Of a DNA stretch of 64,000 nt, positions 1-11,439 are shown in pieces. A program made the translations under genes and the position numbers. Origin of the DNA: Isoetes taiwanensis (lineage: Eukaryota > Streptophyta > Lycopodiopsida > Isoetales > Isoetaceae); NCBI GenBank assembly GCA_021234155.1, contig JAJEKV010000398.1, forward strand, positions 173,138 through 237,137, read 5' to 3'. How positions within the stretch are numbered: position 1 is the first letter of the stretch; every line of letters begins with the position of its first letter. The notes beneath the pieces were generated by a model, which was not told where the DNA came from, made no database searches, and worked only from the letters and a program-made list of their open reading frames with translations.

Positions 1-2718
1 TTGGTCCAACTATAGCAACAATAATAAACGGATGTCTTTTTCCAGCAAAAGCAGCTCTATCTGCACAACCAGATCACCGGGCCAATCAGAATAGATCTCC
101 CAAAGAACATCAGTAGTAGGCTTGTTACAAAACATGGCTTTCATGCCGTCAAAAATTGGGGCGGATACTGCCTTAAAATCGGCAAACAATCTGAGCCCTT
201 TTTTGCTCAGACAGACTTTGCATAGCTATCCTAATCCGGCCAGCATGCATCAGGCCTCCATTGCCACCTGCACAATCGTGCCTAATTTGATCAGCCTTCA
301 GCAGGCATTGCCAATATTAGAAAACGTAAATGAAATCATATTAAAAAAAAAAAATTTTTGCGCTTTTTGAAAATCGGATTTTTCTTTTTTTCAGGCTACA
401 AAAGTCCCCAAAACCTTAGGGAAATCATAAAAAACAGAAAATGTTTTTCTCCAGGCCGAAAAATTCAAATTTAAACAATAGATAATGAGATTATAGATAG
501 AGAGTTGGAACACTTTTCTGATCCGAGAAGTGATTTTTTCTTTTAAGATGCCATTGTTGGATCAAGAACTAGATCTTCCTGATATAATTAAAGAATATGA
601 GATGTGCGATAATTTGTTTGGTAATTTGTCATCTGATATACAAAAAAGCAGGTCTTTTTGAAGATATTTCTGATTCAATTCAATTAAAAAAGAGTTGTAA
701 AGCATCAAGCATTCTCAAGGTTATAATATAAAAATACCTGGAAATGGTTTTTGGCATGCCAATTGCTATCTGCTTACTCATTCTCATTGTACTGCACTGT
801 GGCTACTCCAAATCGATTCTACAGGCATTAATAGCGAATCCAGAGCCTGCCCAACCCACTGATGTGATTCGGCATTGGCTGCACAGGAGAAAGAACTAGG
901 TCGTAGACAGACGGAAAAATACGATGAAAGAAAAAGGCAAATTTCCTTTTTTTTTTTCATTTTCGCAAAACAGACGTTGGATTTGTTGGTCGGAGGGAAT
1001 TTTAATTGCCATGCCATTATGTTAAATGAAGATTCTATTCTATGATATATTATTCTTTAGTTTTTTCTTTAATGTTTTATTTCTATGTATATGGTACATG
1101 GTGATATGTATGGGATTGCCATATATATATTTTTTTCTTTAATATATATTTAAAACATTAAATTAATATAGGGGTATAAGTGCATAGCTAAGCAAAAGAT
1201 GGACTCTTTGTTGCATGCCTATTTTTTTCTTGACTTTCATTCTACAAGGCTATGTGAAATGTAGACTTGTTTTTGAATGTCTATTTTTTTTTATAACTTT
1301 ATTTTACATGGTAAAGGGGGTCTTACAAGGCTTGCAGCCTTCAATTTCCAACCCTGGCTGTGATTGTCTAGGATATAGTAGGATTTTCTATCCACCTACC
1401 CATACTATGGCAGGCACTGTATAGAAAGAAACAGCTTGGGTCATCTACTGATGCAACAATTGCCTGTGCTACAACTCTTGCAAGTGATGTTGTTGCATGT
1501 GCTACAACTGTTGCAAGCGATGTTGTGCAACCCTCGGGGTGTTGCTACTACTACTGCTACTTTTGCAACCCCTCAGGTTGTTGCTATGACAACTACTGCT
1601 TCTACAACCCTTCAAGATATTGTTACCATGCCTATTACTACTGCGACTGTGCATGTAACCACTTTTTAATAGGGATTGTGCCTGTGTCTGGTGTCTTGAA
1701 ATTGTAAAGGCTTTCCATGGCAAGAAGAGGACAATTTGAACTCCATAACTACCAAAGACATGGACTCCATTTTCCTTATGGAAACATGGGAACATGCTAG
1801 TCGAAGAATATAAGTGCAATTTCATTATTTATGGACTTGCCCTAACTCCATATGTATCTCATATGATGGCTATTGTCTAGAATACATGGTTTTTTTAATA
1901 AGAAAATGGAATAATTTGGGGCTTTTGCAATGGATCAGATTGCAAACTTTGGGTCAGGGGTCGCATCGAAAAATAAAACCCAAGTCATTAGATTCGAGAT
2001 ATGCCTATGAAACAATAAGCGCTCCTACTTAAGGTGAAGTTATGCAAATCGCCGACTCCTTGATTCATCTTGAAGCCTCAAAATGGAAATACAATGTCGA
2101 AAATGCAGTTCCAGATTTGTGAACCAATTCTGGCACATGCCAATCAGGGTGTGCAAAGAGTAATCAACCAGCATGGAAAGAAGAAGATCACAGCTAAGCT
2201 CAAAAAAAGAGAAGGCAGAGCTTAGCATGGTGCAGCTGACGGATTGCCTAGAATCTTTCAAATTCCATATTTATAGGGCTAAGGCACTCAAGATGCTACT
2301 GGAAAAGGAGGATGTCTGGCTGGAGGTCAAATAGATGCGAAAGTTGCTTATCAAAAATGATTCACAACTCTTTCAAACCGGTTTCCAGAAGGCTTTATCT
2401 TGGACAATACTACTTACTCTGTTCGTGATTTGAATAGTTGGCTGTTTTGCTATCTGTTTCAAGCTTTATATATGTTTAGCTTGAAACTATCTCTAGAAAA
2501 TTTTAAACTGTTAGAGAGAAATTTTGGTAATGGCGTGCATTTTGCCATAACTAAGTATTTCGATTCTAAATGAATACAACCAGCTGTCTTGATTCAGAAG
2601 AAAAAAGGGAATATAATAGCACTAATACACGAAAATTGTATTATGATTTCATGATTGGGGAAACTTCACACACATGGGTTACAAAAAAACACTTAAACTG
2701 CATATACATCAAGGGACC
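1..2718. other. AT-rich stretch without a recognisable gene
   Basis: I see no gene here. Short open frames exist on both strands but lack codon continuity or recognisable domains. A minus-strand frame across roughly 10-180 and a plus-strand frame around 2075-2330 read like decayed exons, but neither could be assigned to a family. Poly-A and poly-T runs are common. This is ordinary repeat-derived plant intergenic sequence as far as can be seen. Confidence 0.5.
1440..1665 (+). repeat. Degenerate GTTGCTACT-type low-complexity repeat
   Basis: A run of imperfect repeats built around GTTGC/GCTAC triplet-like words. In one frame it reads as a Thr/Ala/Val-rich peptide, in another as a Cys/Tyr-rich peptide with repeated CNPSGCCY-like words. 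Several frames stay open at once, which is expected of low-complexity DNA, so I do not call it a gene. Confidence 0.45.
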
Positions 2719-2746
2719 TTGAAATTGGGTGGGCACCCAATTTCAA
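2719..2746. repeat. 28-bp perfect inverted repeat (hairpin)
   Basis: Two 13-base arms, TTGAAATTGGGTG and CACCCAATTTCAA, flank a GG spacer. The palindrome lies about 75 bp outside the left LTR at 2822. Confidence 0.7.
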
Positions 2747-2821
2747 CTTGTCAACGAGTAGTGGAATGTATAACAAGCAGTTATCAAGCGACAGGTTGCA
2801 CTTCAAACGAATGAGTATTCA

Positions 2822-3505
2822 TGTATATTTGGGAAGTTGCAGCAACACAGAATCATAGAACCATAATGAAATATTAGAACACTGGCCTAAAGAAACTTTA
2901 TTCATGGACAAGTGATATGACAGCGCCATTAACCACCCAACCGGATCCACTGGGTTATGGCGAAACACAAGTGTCCTATGGCAAATACAAAGCTCTGGCA
3001 TCTGGCTTATTGGCCTTCCAGACTAATCTAGCTACTCCAAGTACCACACATCATCAAAACAATTGCAGATCTGTGAAGTCGCTATGGCAGTGATCTGTGA
3101 CCCATTGTCACGTTTTCGGCCATTACTCTCACCTCCGGATGAACTACGGAACGTGCCGCCCAATTCAGAAACTAGACTTCGAGTCGGTTTCAATGAAATA
3201 AGGATCGCTTCAATCGGAGCTCTGGTTGCCGAGATATGTCGAATTGAAGTTTCGGTTCTATTTATAGAGCTCTCTGCGACTTTAGCCTTTTTTAGCATGC
3301 AGTTGCCTTTTTCTCAAAATATCTCCTTCCCTTTAATTAGATTATATGACTTATCATATGGATATTATCTATGGTCTTTTTCTCAACCATTAATCATCCC
3401 AATGATAGTGTCTCGACCCCTTCCATAAAGTTCAATGGTTCTTCACACCCACATGCTATGTTATCCTATGCCCCTTTATATTATTAGGTGACCTTAGGAA
3501 TAACA
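2822..3505 (-). repeat. 3' LTR of the minus-strand element
   Basis: About 684 bp, closely similar to 10658-11362 over its whole length with scattered substitutions and small indels. The minus strand starts TGTTATTCC and ends ATACA. A TATA-like CTATAAATAG lies near 3260 and an AATAAA near 2900, both on the minus strand. Confidence 0.8.
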
Positions 3506-3506
3506 T

Positions 3507-3549
3507 TTCTAGAGCCTAGTCGAGCACACAAACCAGACAACCCTGCTGA
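3507..3549. repeat. Short module Y, copy 1
   Basis: A 43-bp block from TTCTAGAGCC to CCCTGCTGA, repeated at 4418-4459 with one base missing. It abuts the end of the LTR at 3505 here, but abuts a different repeat (module X) at its second location. Confidence 0.8.
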
Positions 3550-4286
3550 TAATGAATGAGCCAGGTGGCCCTCCCCTTTATTTCCAAATGAAAGTTACAA
3601 CATATACTTAAAATATATACAATATTTCCAATCGTCCCTCATGCACACGGCCTTTTTGGGCTCACAAAAAAACACTACACAAGGAAAACTCCTAGAACTT
3701 AATATGAAGCTTACAAAGAAGGATTATTCAACCAGCACTGCTATACTCCCAATACGAGACCGCTATATCAAGAGTCCAACAAAGCTTCCAGCAAATTCCT
3801 CTAACACGTTATCCATAAGCACGCCCCAACACCAGCAACATGAGTCCAATGTCATCCTCGAGAACCCGCAAAAGAACAAAGAAAACATCTGGCACAGGAA
3901 CTAAACATCCACTGGGCATGCAGGCCATCACATCTCTGGCACGAGGGCCACCACAATCAACACTCTATTACATCTCTAGCATAAAGCCACTAGAACATAA
4001 ATGGATCACCACTTTGGCACGATGGCCACCACCTCTCAAAAGCTTGAACTAGAATAGATCAACACAATAAAAAAGAACACATGAAAACACTAAAAGCCAT
4101 TGAAGCGCGATCATAACAAGAGCTCAAAACAACATTCCAAGGCGCAAAGCTACCCCTTAAAACAAGCTACATCTAAACACCATGAAAATTATTGAAAGGA
4201 TGACAGACAGAAGACAACTAATCAAAGACAAACTCGAAAAGGTCAATCAAAGGCGGACAAGGGTGGGAGGGTGGGACATGCGTCTA

Positions 4287-4417
4287 ACTGGGGAGAGGCT
4301 CAAACGGCTGATAAGGACACAACTGGACTAGATGGGATTAAATACTATGAGGGAAACCCTCAACTAGCCTCAAGAAGCGGATTTATCTGCTAATCTTGAA
4401 ACACAGATAAATCACAC
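4287..4417 (-). repeat. Module X, copy 1
   Basis: A ~131-bp block almost identical to 9258-9388. On the minus strand it begins TGTGATTTATC and carries a 10-bp inverted repeat (GATTTATCTG / CAGATAAATC) at its head. Copy 1 is followed on the plus strand by module Y, copy 2 by module Z. Confidence 0.8.
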
Positions 4418-4459
4418 TTCTAGAGCCTAGTGAGCACACAAACCAGACAACCCTGCTGA
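4418..4459. repeat. Short module Y, copy 2
   Basis: Second copy of the 3507-3549 block, joined directly to module X instead of to the LTR. Confidence 0.8.
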
Positions 4460-5668
4460 AAAAAAGAGGCAGAAAAAGGAACAAAAGACCTAACTTGAAA
4501 GGGTGAAATTAAACCTTACAAGTGAAATACGAGATTGATAATGTACATGGCTAATGGGGACCACTAGAAGACGGAAGGCAAAGAGCAATAAAGGAGGCCC
4601 TTGACAAAATAGTAGAGATATGATATGGTAAAAGACCTTATACAAAATATAAAAAAAACCATGACCCCAAGGCCTTAGCATCAACAACAAAACAAATAAA
4701 GCACGGCCTATAACCTATAACACAGTTAACACAAACAAAATGCTCTAAAACCTCCAACAGCCCTCAAAATAAACACCCCGAGCTCCAACAAATCAATCAA
4801 TCCATTCAATCAAAGCAAGCAACCAAACTCATATTATGGTCTTACACGAACGGAAGTAATAGCTGCGCACACCGAGATGAGATGCAACTATATAATAAAG
4901 CAACAAAGGAATTTAAAATCTCTTTTTCCATATACAGAACGACACAACTAAAGTCAATAACATCCATCGCAACATCGACAAAAATTTAAAACCTAAAGAA
5001 CAAACCTTAATACGTGAGTACAGAAAAATGCATAAACAAAGGCCCAAAAAACCATGAGGCTCATGCCCTACAGATATGTGGTAAAACAATACATGTGAAA
5101 GAGAGAAAATGGAAATCATGTGCCAATAGATCAATCAAACTTGAGGTATAGTTCCAAACGTCTAATTTTTGGAATGGAAAGAATGAATGAACAATCTTAA
5201 TTACTTGTAAAACGCTAGGAATACTTGTAAAAAGGATGCTAACGGAGCAAATTCCGAAACTAAAACTAGTTCCAAGAAGCACTATAGTCATTATTGTGCC
5301 TACTATTGTGGTTTTAGAAGGTGCATCTCAATTTAAATAAAGGTAACTCGATTTAAATAAACAAGGCAAAAGTTTTAAATGCGACTTTAACTATAAACTT
5401 CCCAGGGATCTATACACAGTATTGCAGGTGTCTTTCATAATAAGGAGCTATAAGCATGAGCCGAGTTTTGTTGTTTGCACAATTAAAAAACTACGCGTAG
5501 AGACGTAGATATAAAACAACTCAAAAGCTTCAAAATGTTATTGCACAATCACAACTCATGAACGCAAATCAAACCTAAGGCATCTATAAAAACTGCAAGA
5601 TAGGGTAGTGTTTTCAATACAAAAATCCAAAGACTTACATAATTCTCTCGTAGCCTCTGGTTGACCGC

Positions 5669-5868
5669 CACCTGTATAGTCCGTGCTTGGCTAGGCCAAA
5701 AGGCAAACTTCTCTTGCCAACACATACAAGCCATAAAAGAACCATAAGACACTTGTTGAAGCATCTCCACATGTATAGTCCGTGCTTGGCCCGTGCTTGG
5801 CTGGCAAACTTCTCTTGCCAACACATACAAGCCATAAAAGAAACGTACGACACTTGTTGAAGCATCTC
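5669..5868. repeat. Two-unit tandem duplication (~100-bp period)
   Basis: Units 5669-5767 and 5768-5868 share the word TGTATAGTCCGTGCTTGGC, a common middle (CAAACTTCTCTTGCCAACAC) and a common end. The second unit has a local doubling of CCGTGCTTGGC and lacks a short AGGCCAAAA segment. Confidence 0.85.
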
Positions 5869-8651
5869 CACCTAGATGAGTCAACATTCAAATCCTAGTT
5901 GCTCAACCCATAAGCAACAGCAAGAGAGGGTCAGAAATAGTATGTTGCCATCATTATCTACACGCAATCCTATTTTTGCAATGCCAAACAAGGAAAACCA
6001 ACCATAAAAAATAGCTTGAATGCTATAAAGAGAAAATACAAACAAATTAGAAATGAAAGTTTGGACCATATAGGGAAGGAAAGTTGTCTAGCTAAGAACT
6101 AAAAATACACTTTCCACCCATCAGAGTCTTAAGCCCATGCCACGTACATGACGCAGTATACTTGGGTACATGAAGAATTATACTTGGATGCACCTGTGTA
6201 ATCAATCTTGTTAACGGTTCCAAATAACAGTTTGACTCCTACTTACCTTGAATAAACTACTGATGACAGCTAATACCATGTACCTTGTATCTGTGACATA
6301 GGTGGGAATTCAAAATATTTTTAGCGAGATAGACATCTCCTGCTTGCAATGACAAACTCACGCCATTAAAATCAATACTACATATATTCAACAGAACTAG
6401 AAAGCACTTTGACCAAGCATATGACATCAAGCGAAACGCCCAACTCAAAGGCAGTATAGCATAAACTCTAAGGCCCTGAAATGTGCTTTATAGCACCCCG
6501 AAACATAGTGCAAAATGACAATAAAGCAATCAATTAGTATTAACCGTCAAAACATCACAAATGGGCTTGAATTCCCATCACTTTATAAAATAATCTTAAG
6601 ATCCGTATCCCAGTGATATTCCAGTGACTGCTTTAAACTTTCCAGCGAATATACCTGGACAAACTGTGGTCTACACAAATCTGCAGAAAACATGCACCAT
6701 ATTGAAAGAAATGGCCAGTTTGCGGCAAACTTCAAGCCTCTTGCATAGGCTATTGTGAAAAACATGCACTAGCACCACACAAAATATAAGCATGGCAAGC
6801 TTGAAGACTCTTGCATAGGCTACTGTACTGCAGCTCGTGGGGTTTGCAGGTCTGCTCATGCTGCCAGCACTACAACCATAAATCCAATCTAACACACAAA
6901 TCCATCTAAACGCAGTGCTATTGAATCTAGAGCAGAGGTCATGCCAAAATAACATCTAATGTAGCTACAACCGTCTTCAAACTGAATTCTAAACCTGCAT
7001 AACTTGTACTGTGCAAAAAACATGCTAGATATTATGCATAGTAAGTCCAAAGAAGCTAGACAGGACACGACTATCAAAACCAGCCCAATCTTGCAGCCTT
7101 TATCGCATTTGTAGCTTTTTAAGTTACCAAGATCACTCATCATAAAGCATTGCATCTTGGAGAGGACGTCTTGAAACAACAAGTCAAACAATCAAGAGAA
7201 ACCAACATCTGAGCAAGATAAAGATGAGCCCTGCAAGTAATAAAACGATTGGAACCAGCAAAAATAAGATGATGAAAGAGGTGATTAAATACTTTGCCCA
7301 AGGAACCAGAAATGCAAATAATGTATAGCCATTAAATCCGGCCCTTACCTAGCCACAATATTCAAACAAATGTCCACGCAACCTAAAAACCTCCAGACAG
7401 AAGATGGCTCACAAACTGAGACCTTAAGACTGCTCCACAAGTGATTCATAGGCAGTCCAGAAGAGCTAAATTGAATTGTAAGGAAACAGACTGTAGTACA
7501 AATATTAAAAACCAATATCTTTAAATTTGGGCCTAGTAAATTCTATAAAGTATCTGTATAATTTCTAGACGTTTCAATATATAGGATTATTGTAATACAT
7601 ACGGAAACACAAACAAAAAATACATTACCTTCCATTTCAGTCTGTGCAATCCAAAACTAACGCACTAATTTCCAGCTACAAAAGAACCTGTAAATGTTTA
7701 GTCCAGCAGGAATAAGGGTTCAAAGAATTAACAAGTATAGTGTATGCATGATGGCCCAGAAGCTACAATCTGGTGGAGTTTCAATAAACCTTATAAAACC
7801 ATACCTTGTAAAGTGCTACGCTATGCAACCTGGAGTATTAACAAGCATTGAGCTGTGATATGCACTTGCAGCTTGTTTCCAGAGAACACCATCGGCCTAA
7901 GTCGCTGCTGGACAGATCCAAAATTTTGGCCAAGGTCATAGGTACAGAAGCTTACACAAATTTAAGATCAAATGCCAATAAAGAAAAACCTGCCATACTG
8001 AAGAAAGTCGCTAAACAGGCTGGAAAACAGAGAAAACTAGAACTTCAAAGATAATGCAATGTTATAGTGATAGGCTATTTGGATACTTTCAAGCATAGCA
8101 ATTACTTAGAAAGGAAACATCCATCTGCATCCAATACAACTGTTGGTCGATTTTCCCCGGAAATAAGCATTGAATGCCAGTCCACATGACTCCGCAATGG
8201 CAAAAACATAGCTCCAATCAGTTGTACACTTTTGCTACGGTAGAAACGAAATAGCTCTGCCTAAAGACAAATTCTAAGATTAAATCAAGCTCAAATATGA
8301 AGCCACTTTTGCATAGTATACTCAAGAAGAAGACAAGGCAAAAGAAAAGCAAATAATAAAACACATGTCCTCCACATCAATTGAGCACTGCGACATGTTG
8401 GGAGCTATTAAACAAAAACTCCAAGAAAGAGTACAGGCCAATCAGTACTTTGGAACCAAAAGGAAACACCATGAATGACAATGTAGACTACTAAGCACAG
8501 CTTTAAGCATGCTGGAGAAATGTATTGGTGAGCTCAGGTACAAAAAATGCAACTGAAGAAGCAACTTCAAATTTTTCTCTGGAACGGAGATTGACAAGAA
8601 AGATACTCCCAAATATGCTCTAGCCGGATCACAGAATAGACCTGAAAAAAA

Positions 8652-8815
8652 ACCTGGAACCCATCCTGAAGAAAATTGTTGCCTGCTATGGAACCAGAAC
8701 TGAGTAAAACAATAAGGTAAAACCTGGAAAAATGACTTGAGCCCATCCAAAAAGAAATAAATTGTTGTTTGCTATATGGAACAAAAAACAGAGCAAACAA
8801 TAAGGTAATGCTGAA
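8652..8815. repeat. Imperfect tandem duplication (~80-90 bp)
   Basis: Two diverged units share CCTGGAA, CCCATCC, AAATTGTTG, TGCTAT and ACAATAAGGTAA in the same order. The second unit carries extra A-rich bases. Confidence 0.6.
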
Positions 8816-9257
8816 AAGCAAATGGAAGATAAAGGAGGATGCATCGCCCTGAAGTGCGTAGATTTGTCCCCCGGTCTATGAGCTCCATACGAATCCAAGC
8901 TTCCATTCGCAAATCCAACCAGGACTGGAAAAGAAAATCATGGAACGGAGGTTCTAACGACATTCGCTGTGACCATACTCCAACCTTCAAAGTCACTATT
9001 CACAAACAAAACCAGCCAGAGCAAACCTAAATTCACGGTAAAGACAAACACAGCCTAGACGACAAAGAAGTGCATGAAATCAGATGAGGCGAGATACAAT
9101 AATCAACAAGACCCAATCCTCCAGATACCAAAGGAGCATTCAACTAGCAAATAGGGTGAACTTGAACAAAATTTGATTGGACAAATCCGCTTAGAAAAGC
9201 TGATGGCTTTAACAAGAGGGGGCTCAAACAACCCACCACAAAATGAGCTAACATGCG

Positions 9258-9388
9258 ACTGGGGAGAGGCTCAAACGGCTGATAAGGACACAACTGGGCT
9301 AGATGGGATTAAATACTATGAGGGAAACCCTCAACTAGCCTCAAGAAGCGGATTTATCTGCTAATCTTGAAACGCAGATAAATCACAC
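9258..9388 (-). repeat. Module X, copy 2
   Basis: Nearly identical to 4287-4417, with the same head hairpin. Here it is joined to module Z instead of module Y. Confidence 0.8.
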
Positions 9389-9459
9389 TTACATAGTATT
9401 TGCCATAATTCCAATAACCCATTCGCCGTGGACCACTCCCCTGTGCTTGCTCCGTATCA
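9389..9459. repeat. Module Z, copy 1
   Basis: A 71-bp block, TTACATAGTATT to CTCCGTATCA, repeated almost exactly at 11364-11434. This copy abuts module X, the other abuts the LTR ending at 11362. On the minus strand it encodes a short open stretch (WNYGKYYV), but no family is recognised. Confidence 0.8.
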
Positions 9460-9461
9460 TT

Positions 9462-9610
9462 CCATCCTTTCTGAAGATAGATCATCCGCGATCGTCCAAG
9501 ATACGCTCAATTTCGGTCCATCCGTTCTCAAGAAGGTTCACCCCGCGATCATCCAAGATACGCTACATTCAATCCATCCCTTCTCAAGATGGATCTTCCA
9601 TGGTCATCAC
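9462..9610. repeat. Diverged ~60-bp tandem repeats
   Basis: Two to three units containing CGCGATCGTCCAAGATACGCT or CGCGATCATCCAAGATACGCT, followed by TCCATCC and TTCTCAAGA. Confidence 0.55.
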
Positions 9611-9796
9611 CAGTCTGAAAGTTTTTATAATCCCTGCAAAACTCCAGAAGGGTTACGGATATCCGCGTACTTCCACAATACGATATATCCATTGTACCTC
9701 CGTAGTATATTATTATCTTTTCATTACTCCACGCGGACTACTTGATTGTATCGCCACCACGATACAGTGTATCTCCAAGATACAGATGTAACTTTG

Positions 9797-10114
9797 TCAA
9801 GCCAATTGTGTTGCAATCACAATTACTAATCTTCCAAAAGTTTACATCTTATGCTCTCTTGTCAAGCCGATTGTGCTGCAGACACAACCACTAATCTATC
9901 AAGAGGCATTCCCTATCTAGTATACCATGTCAAGCCGGCTACGTTGCAACCGTAGTCACTAATCTACCATGGGTATACACAACAAAAATATCTACCCTTT
10001 ATTCCAAATAAAGAAATTCAACTTAGGAAGCAATCGTTGTCACTAATCTACCATGGGTATACACAACAAAAATATCTATCCTTTATTCCAAATAAAGAAA
10101 TTCAACTTAGGAAC
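9797..10114. repeat. Minisatellite-like units plus an 84-bp tandem duplication
   Basis: Three diverged units of ~65-70 bp start TGTCAAGCC and contain ACTAATCT. They are followed by an almost exact 84-bp duplication (starts at 9957 and 10041) whose units read CACTAATCTACCATGGGTAT and end in CAACTTAGGA. Confidence 0.75.
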
Positions 10115-10342
10115 TTTACCCATAAGCCTGTCCCATAGGAAACAATTTGAGATTCCGCATCCAAATTTTTAGTATCCATGTCTTCGACAGCTTATCCGTA
10201 AAGTTCCTTCACAACGCTTAACACCAAGCAAACCACGATCTGACTCTGCAATCCCAGACAGGATGCTTTTATTAATTCCACAATCCCCCAAAGGATCATA
10301 GAGGTTTCTCCAATAATCCGATCTCGTTCACAACAAGTCGGT

Positions 10343-10597
10343 CTATATACTTCGAGCATTCTCCATGAAAGCACCGAGTTTTCTTTTCTCTGCTACTGAT
10401 GCTCCAGCTTCTCTTGCAGCAATAGCCACCAAATCCATCTCAGTTCCACTAACTACTCTAATATTGAAACCACATGATTTCCCTTCATGCATAAGGGCTT
10501 TTACTCCATTAAGATAATCCAAATCTGTTCTTGTGAACCCCAAAATGATAGTCTCCTCTCACAGATTAGTGAGTCCAAATTCCACTAGTGATCCCAT
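10343..10597 (-). pseudogene. gag-start-like ORF remnant behind the primer site
   Basis: An ATG on the minus strand at 10597 opens MGSLVEFGLTNL. An in-frame TGA interrupts it after 12 codons, then the same frame continues as a 66-residue open stretch (10543-10343) containing VVSGTEMDLVAIAAREAG. Its position about 30 bp past the primer-binding site is where gag starts in LTR retrotransposons. No retroviral capsid motif is visible, so the assignment rests on position. The TGA may be a decayed CGA codon. No further coding continuity was found in the element. Confidence 0.4.
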
Positions 10598-10629
10598 TGC
10601 CCTTTGGTTCCCAAAAGAATCGCAAACCT

Positions 10630-10643
10630 CCGCTCTGATACCA
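10630..10643 (-). other. Primer-binding site (tRNA-iMet type)
   Basis: The minus strand reads TGGTATCAGAGCGG, matching the usual plant initiator tRNA-Met primer site. It lies about 14 bp inside the LTR boundary, farther than usual, so the LTR end may lie nearer 10644. Confidence 0.75.
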
Positions 10644-10657
10644 CTAGATACGATTCA

Positions 10658-11362
10658 TTTATATTTGGGAAGTTGCAGCAATACAGAATCATAGAACCAT
10701 AATGAAATATTAGAACACTGGCCTAAAGAAACTTTATTCATGGACAAGTGATATGGCAGCATCATTAACCACCCAACCGGATCCACTGGGTTATGGCAAA
10801 ATACAAGTGTCCTATAACAAATACAAAGCTCTGGCATCTGGCTTATTGGCCTTCCAGACTAATCTGGCTACTCCAAGTAGCCACACATCATCAGAACAAT
10901 TGCAGATCTGTGAAGTCGCTATGGCAGTGATCTGTGACCCCTTGTCACATTTTCGGCCATTACTCTCTCCTCTGGATGAACTACAGAATGTGTCCCCCAA
11001 TTCGGAAACTAGACTCTGATCCGGTTCCAATGAACTATGGATCGCTTCAATCGGAGCTCTGGTTGCCGAGATATGTTGAATTGAAGTTTCGGTTCTATTT
11101 ATAGAGCTCTCTGCAACTTTAGCCTTTTTTTAGCATGCAGTTGCCTTTTTCTCAAAATATCTCCTTCCCTTTAATTAGATTATATGACTTATCATATGGA
11201 TATTATCTATGGCCTTTTTCTCAACCATTAATCATCCCAATGATAGTGCCTTGACCCCTTCCATAAAGTTCAATGGTTCTTCACACCCACATGCTATGTT
11301 ATCCTATGTTATCCTATAGGACCTATGCCCCTTTATATTATTAGGTGACCTTAGGAATACCA
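10658..11362 (-). repeat. 5' LTR of the minus-strand element
   Basis: Matches 2822-3505. The minus strand begins TGGTATTCC. The expected terminal CA at the other end has mutated (CA to AA in this copy). Extra CTATGTTATC and CCTATAGGA bases near 11300 distinguish it from the 3' LTR. Confidence 0.8.
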
Positions 11363-11363
11363 T

Positions 11364-11434
11364 TTACATAGTATTTGCCATAATTCCAATAACCCATTCG
11401 CCGTGGACCACTCCCCCGTGCTTGCTCCGTATCA
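11364..11434. repeat. Module Z, copy 2
   Basis: Second copy of 9389-9459, lying immediately outside the 5' LTR. Confidence 0.8.
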
Positions 11435-11439
11435 GAGTT

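Larger units (their letters stand above)
4460..9257. other. Non-coding interior of the minus-strand element
   Basis: About 4.8 kb with no convincing coding region. It contains local tandem duplications (5669-5868 and 8652-8815) and a related pair of short repeats near 6725-6830 containing CTTGCATAGGCTA. Minus-strand frames around 8570-9000 stay open over tens of codons, but no protein family is recognised. It could be decayed interior of a retrotransposon or captured non-coding DNA. Confidence 0.45.
2822..11362 (-). mobile_element. Degenerate LTR retrotransposon, minus strand
   Basis: Two directly repeated ~0.7-kb blocks bracket the region (2822-3505 and about 10658-11362). On the minus strand each begins with TG, contains a TATA-like CTATAAATAG and later an AATAAA signal, as expected of U3 and R regions. 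Just downstream of the right block on the minus strand is a 14-base primer site beginning TGGTATCAGAG, complementary to plant initiator tRNA-Met, and a short gag-start-like ORF. This orients the element right to left. The ~7-kb interior has no recognisable pol domain, so it is either an old decayed copy or a large non-autonomous derivative. Two short module pairs inside it create unusual junctions with the LTRs. No clean target-site duplication was found. Confidence 0.75.

Noticed and set aside
9389-10114. CRISPR-like array
   Set aside because: Units are diverged, irregular in spacing and lie within a plant retrotransposon.
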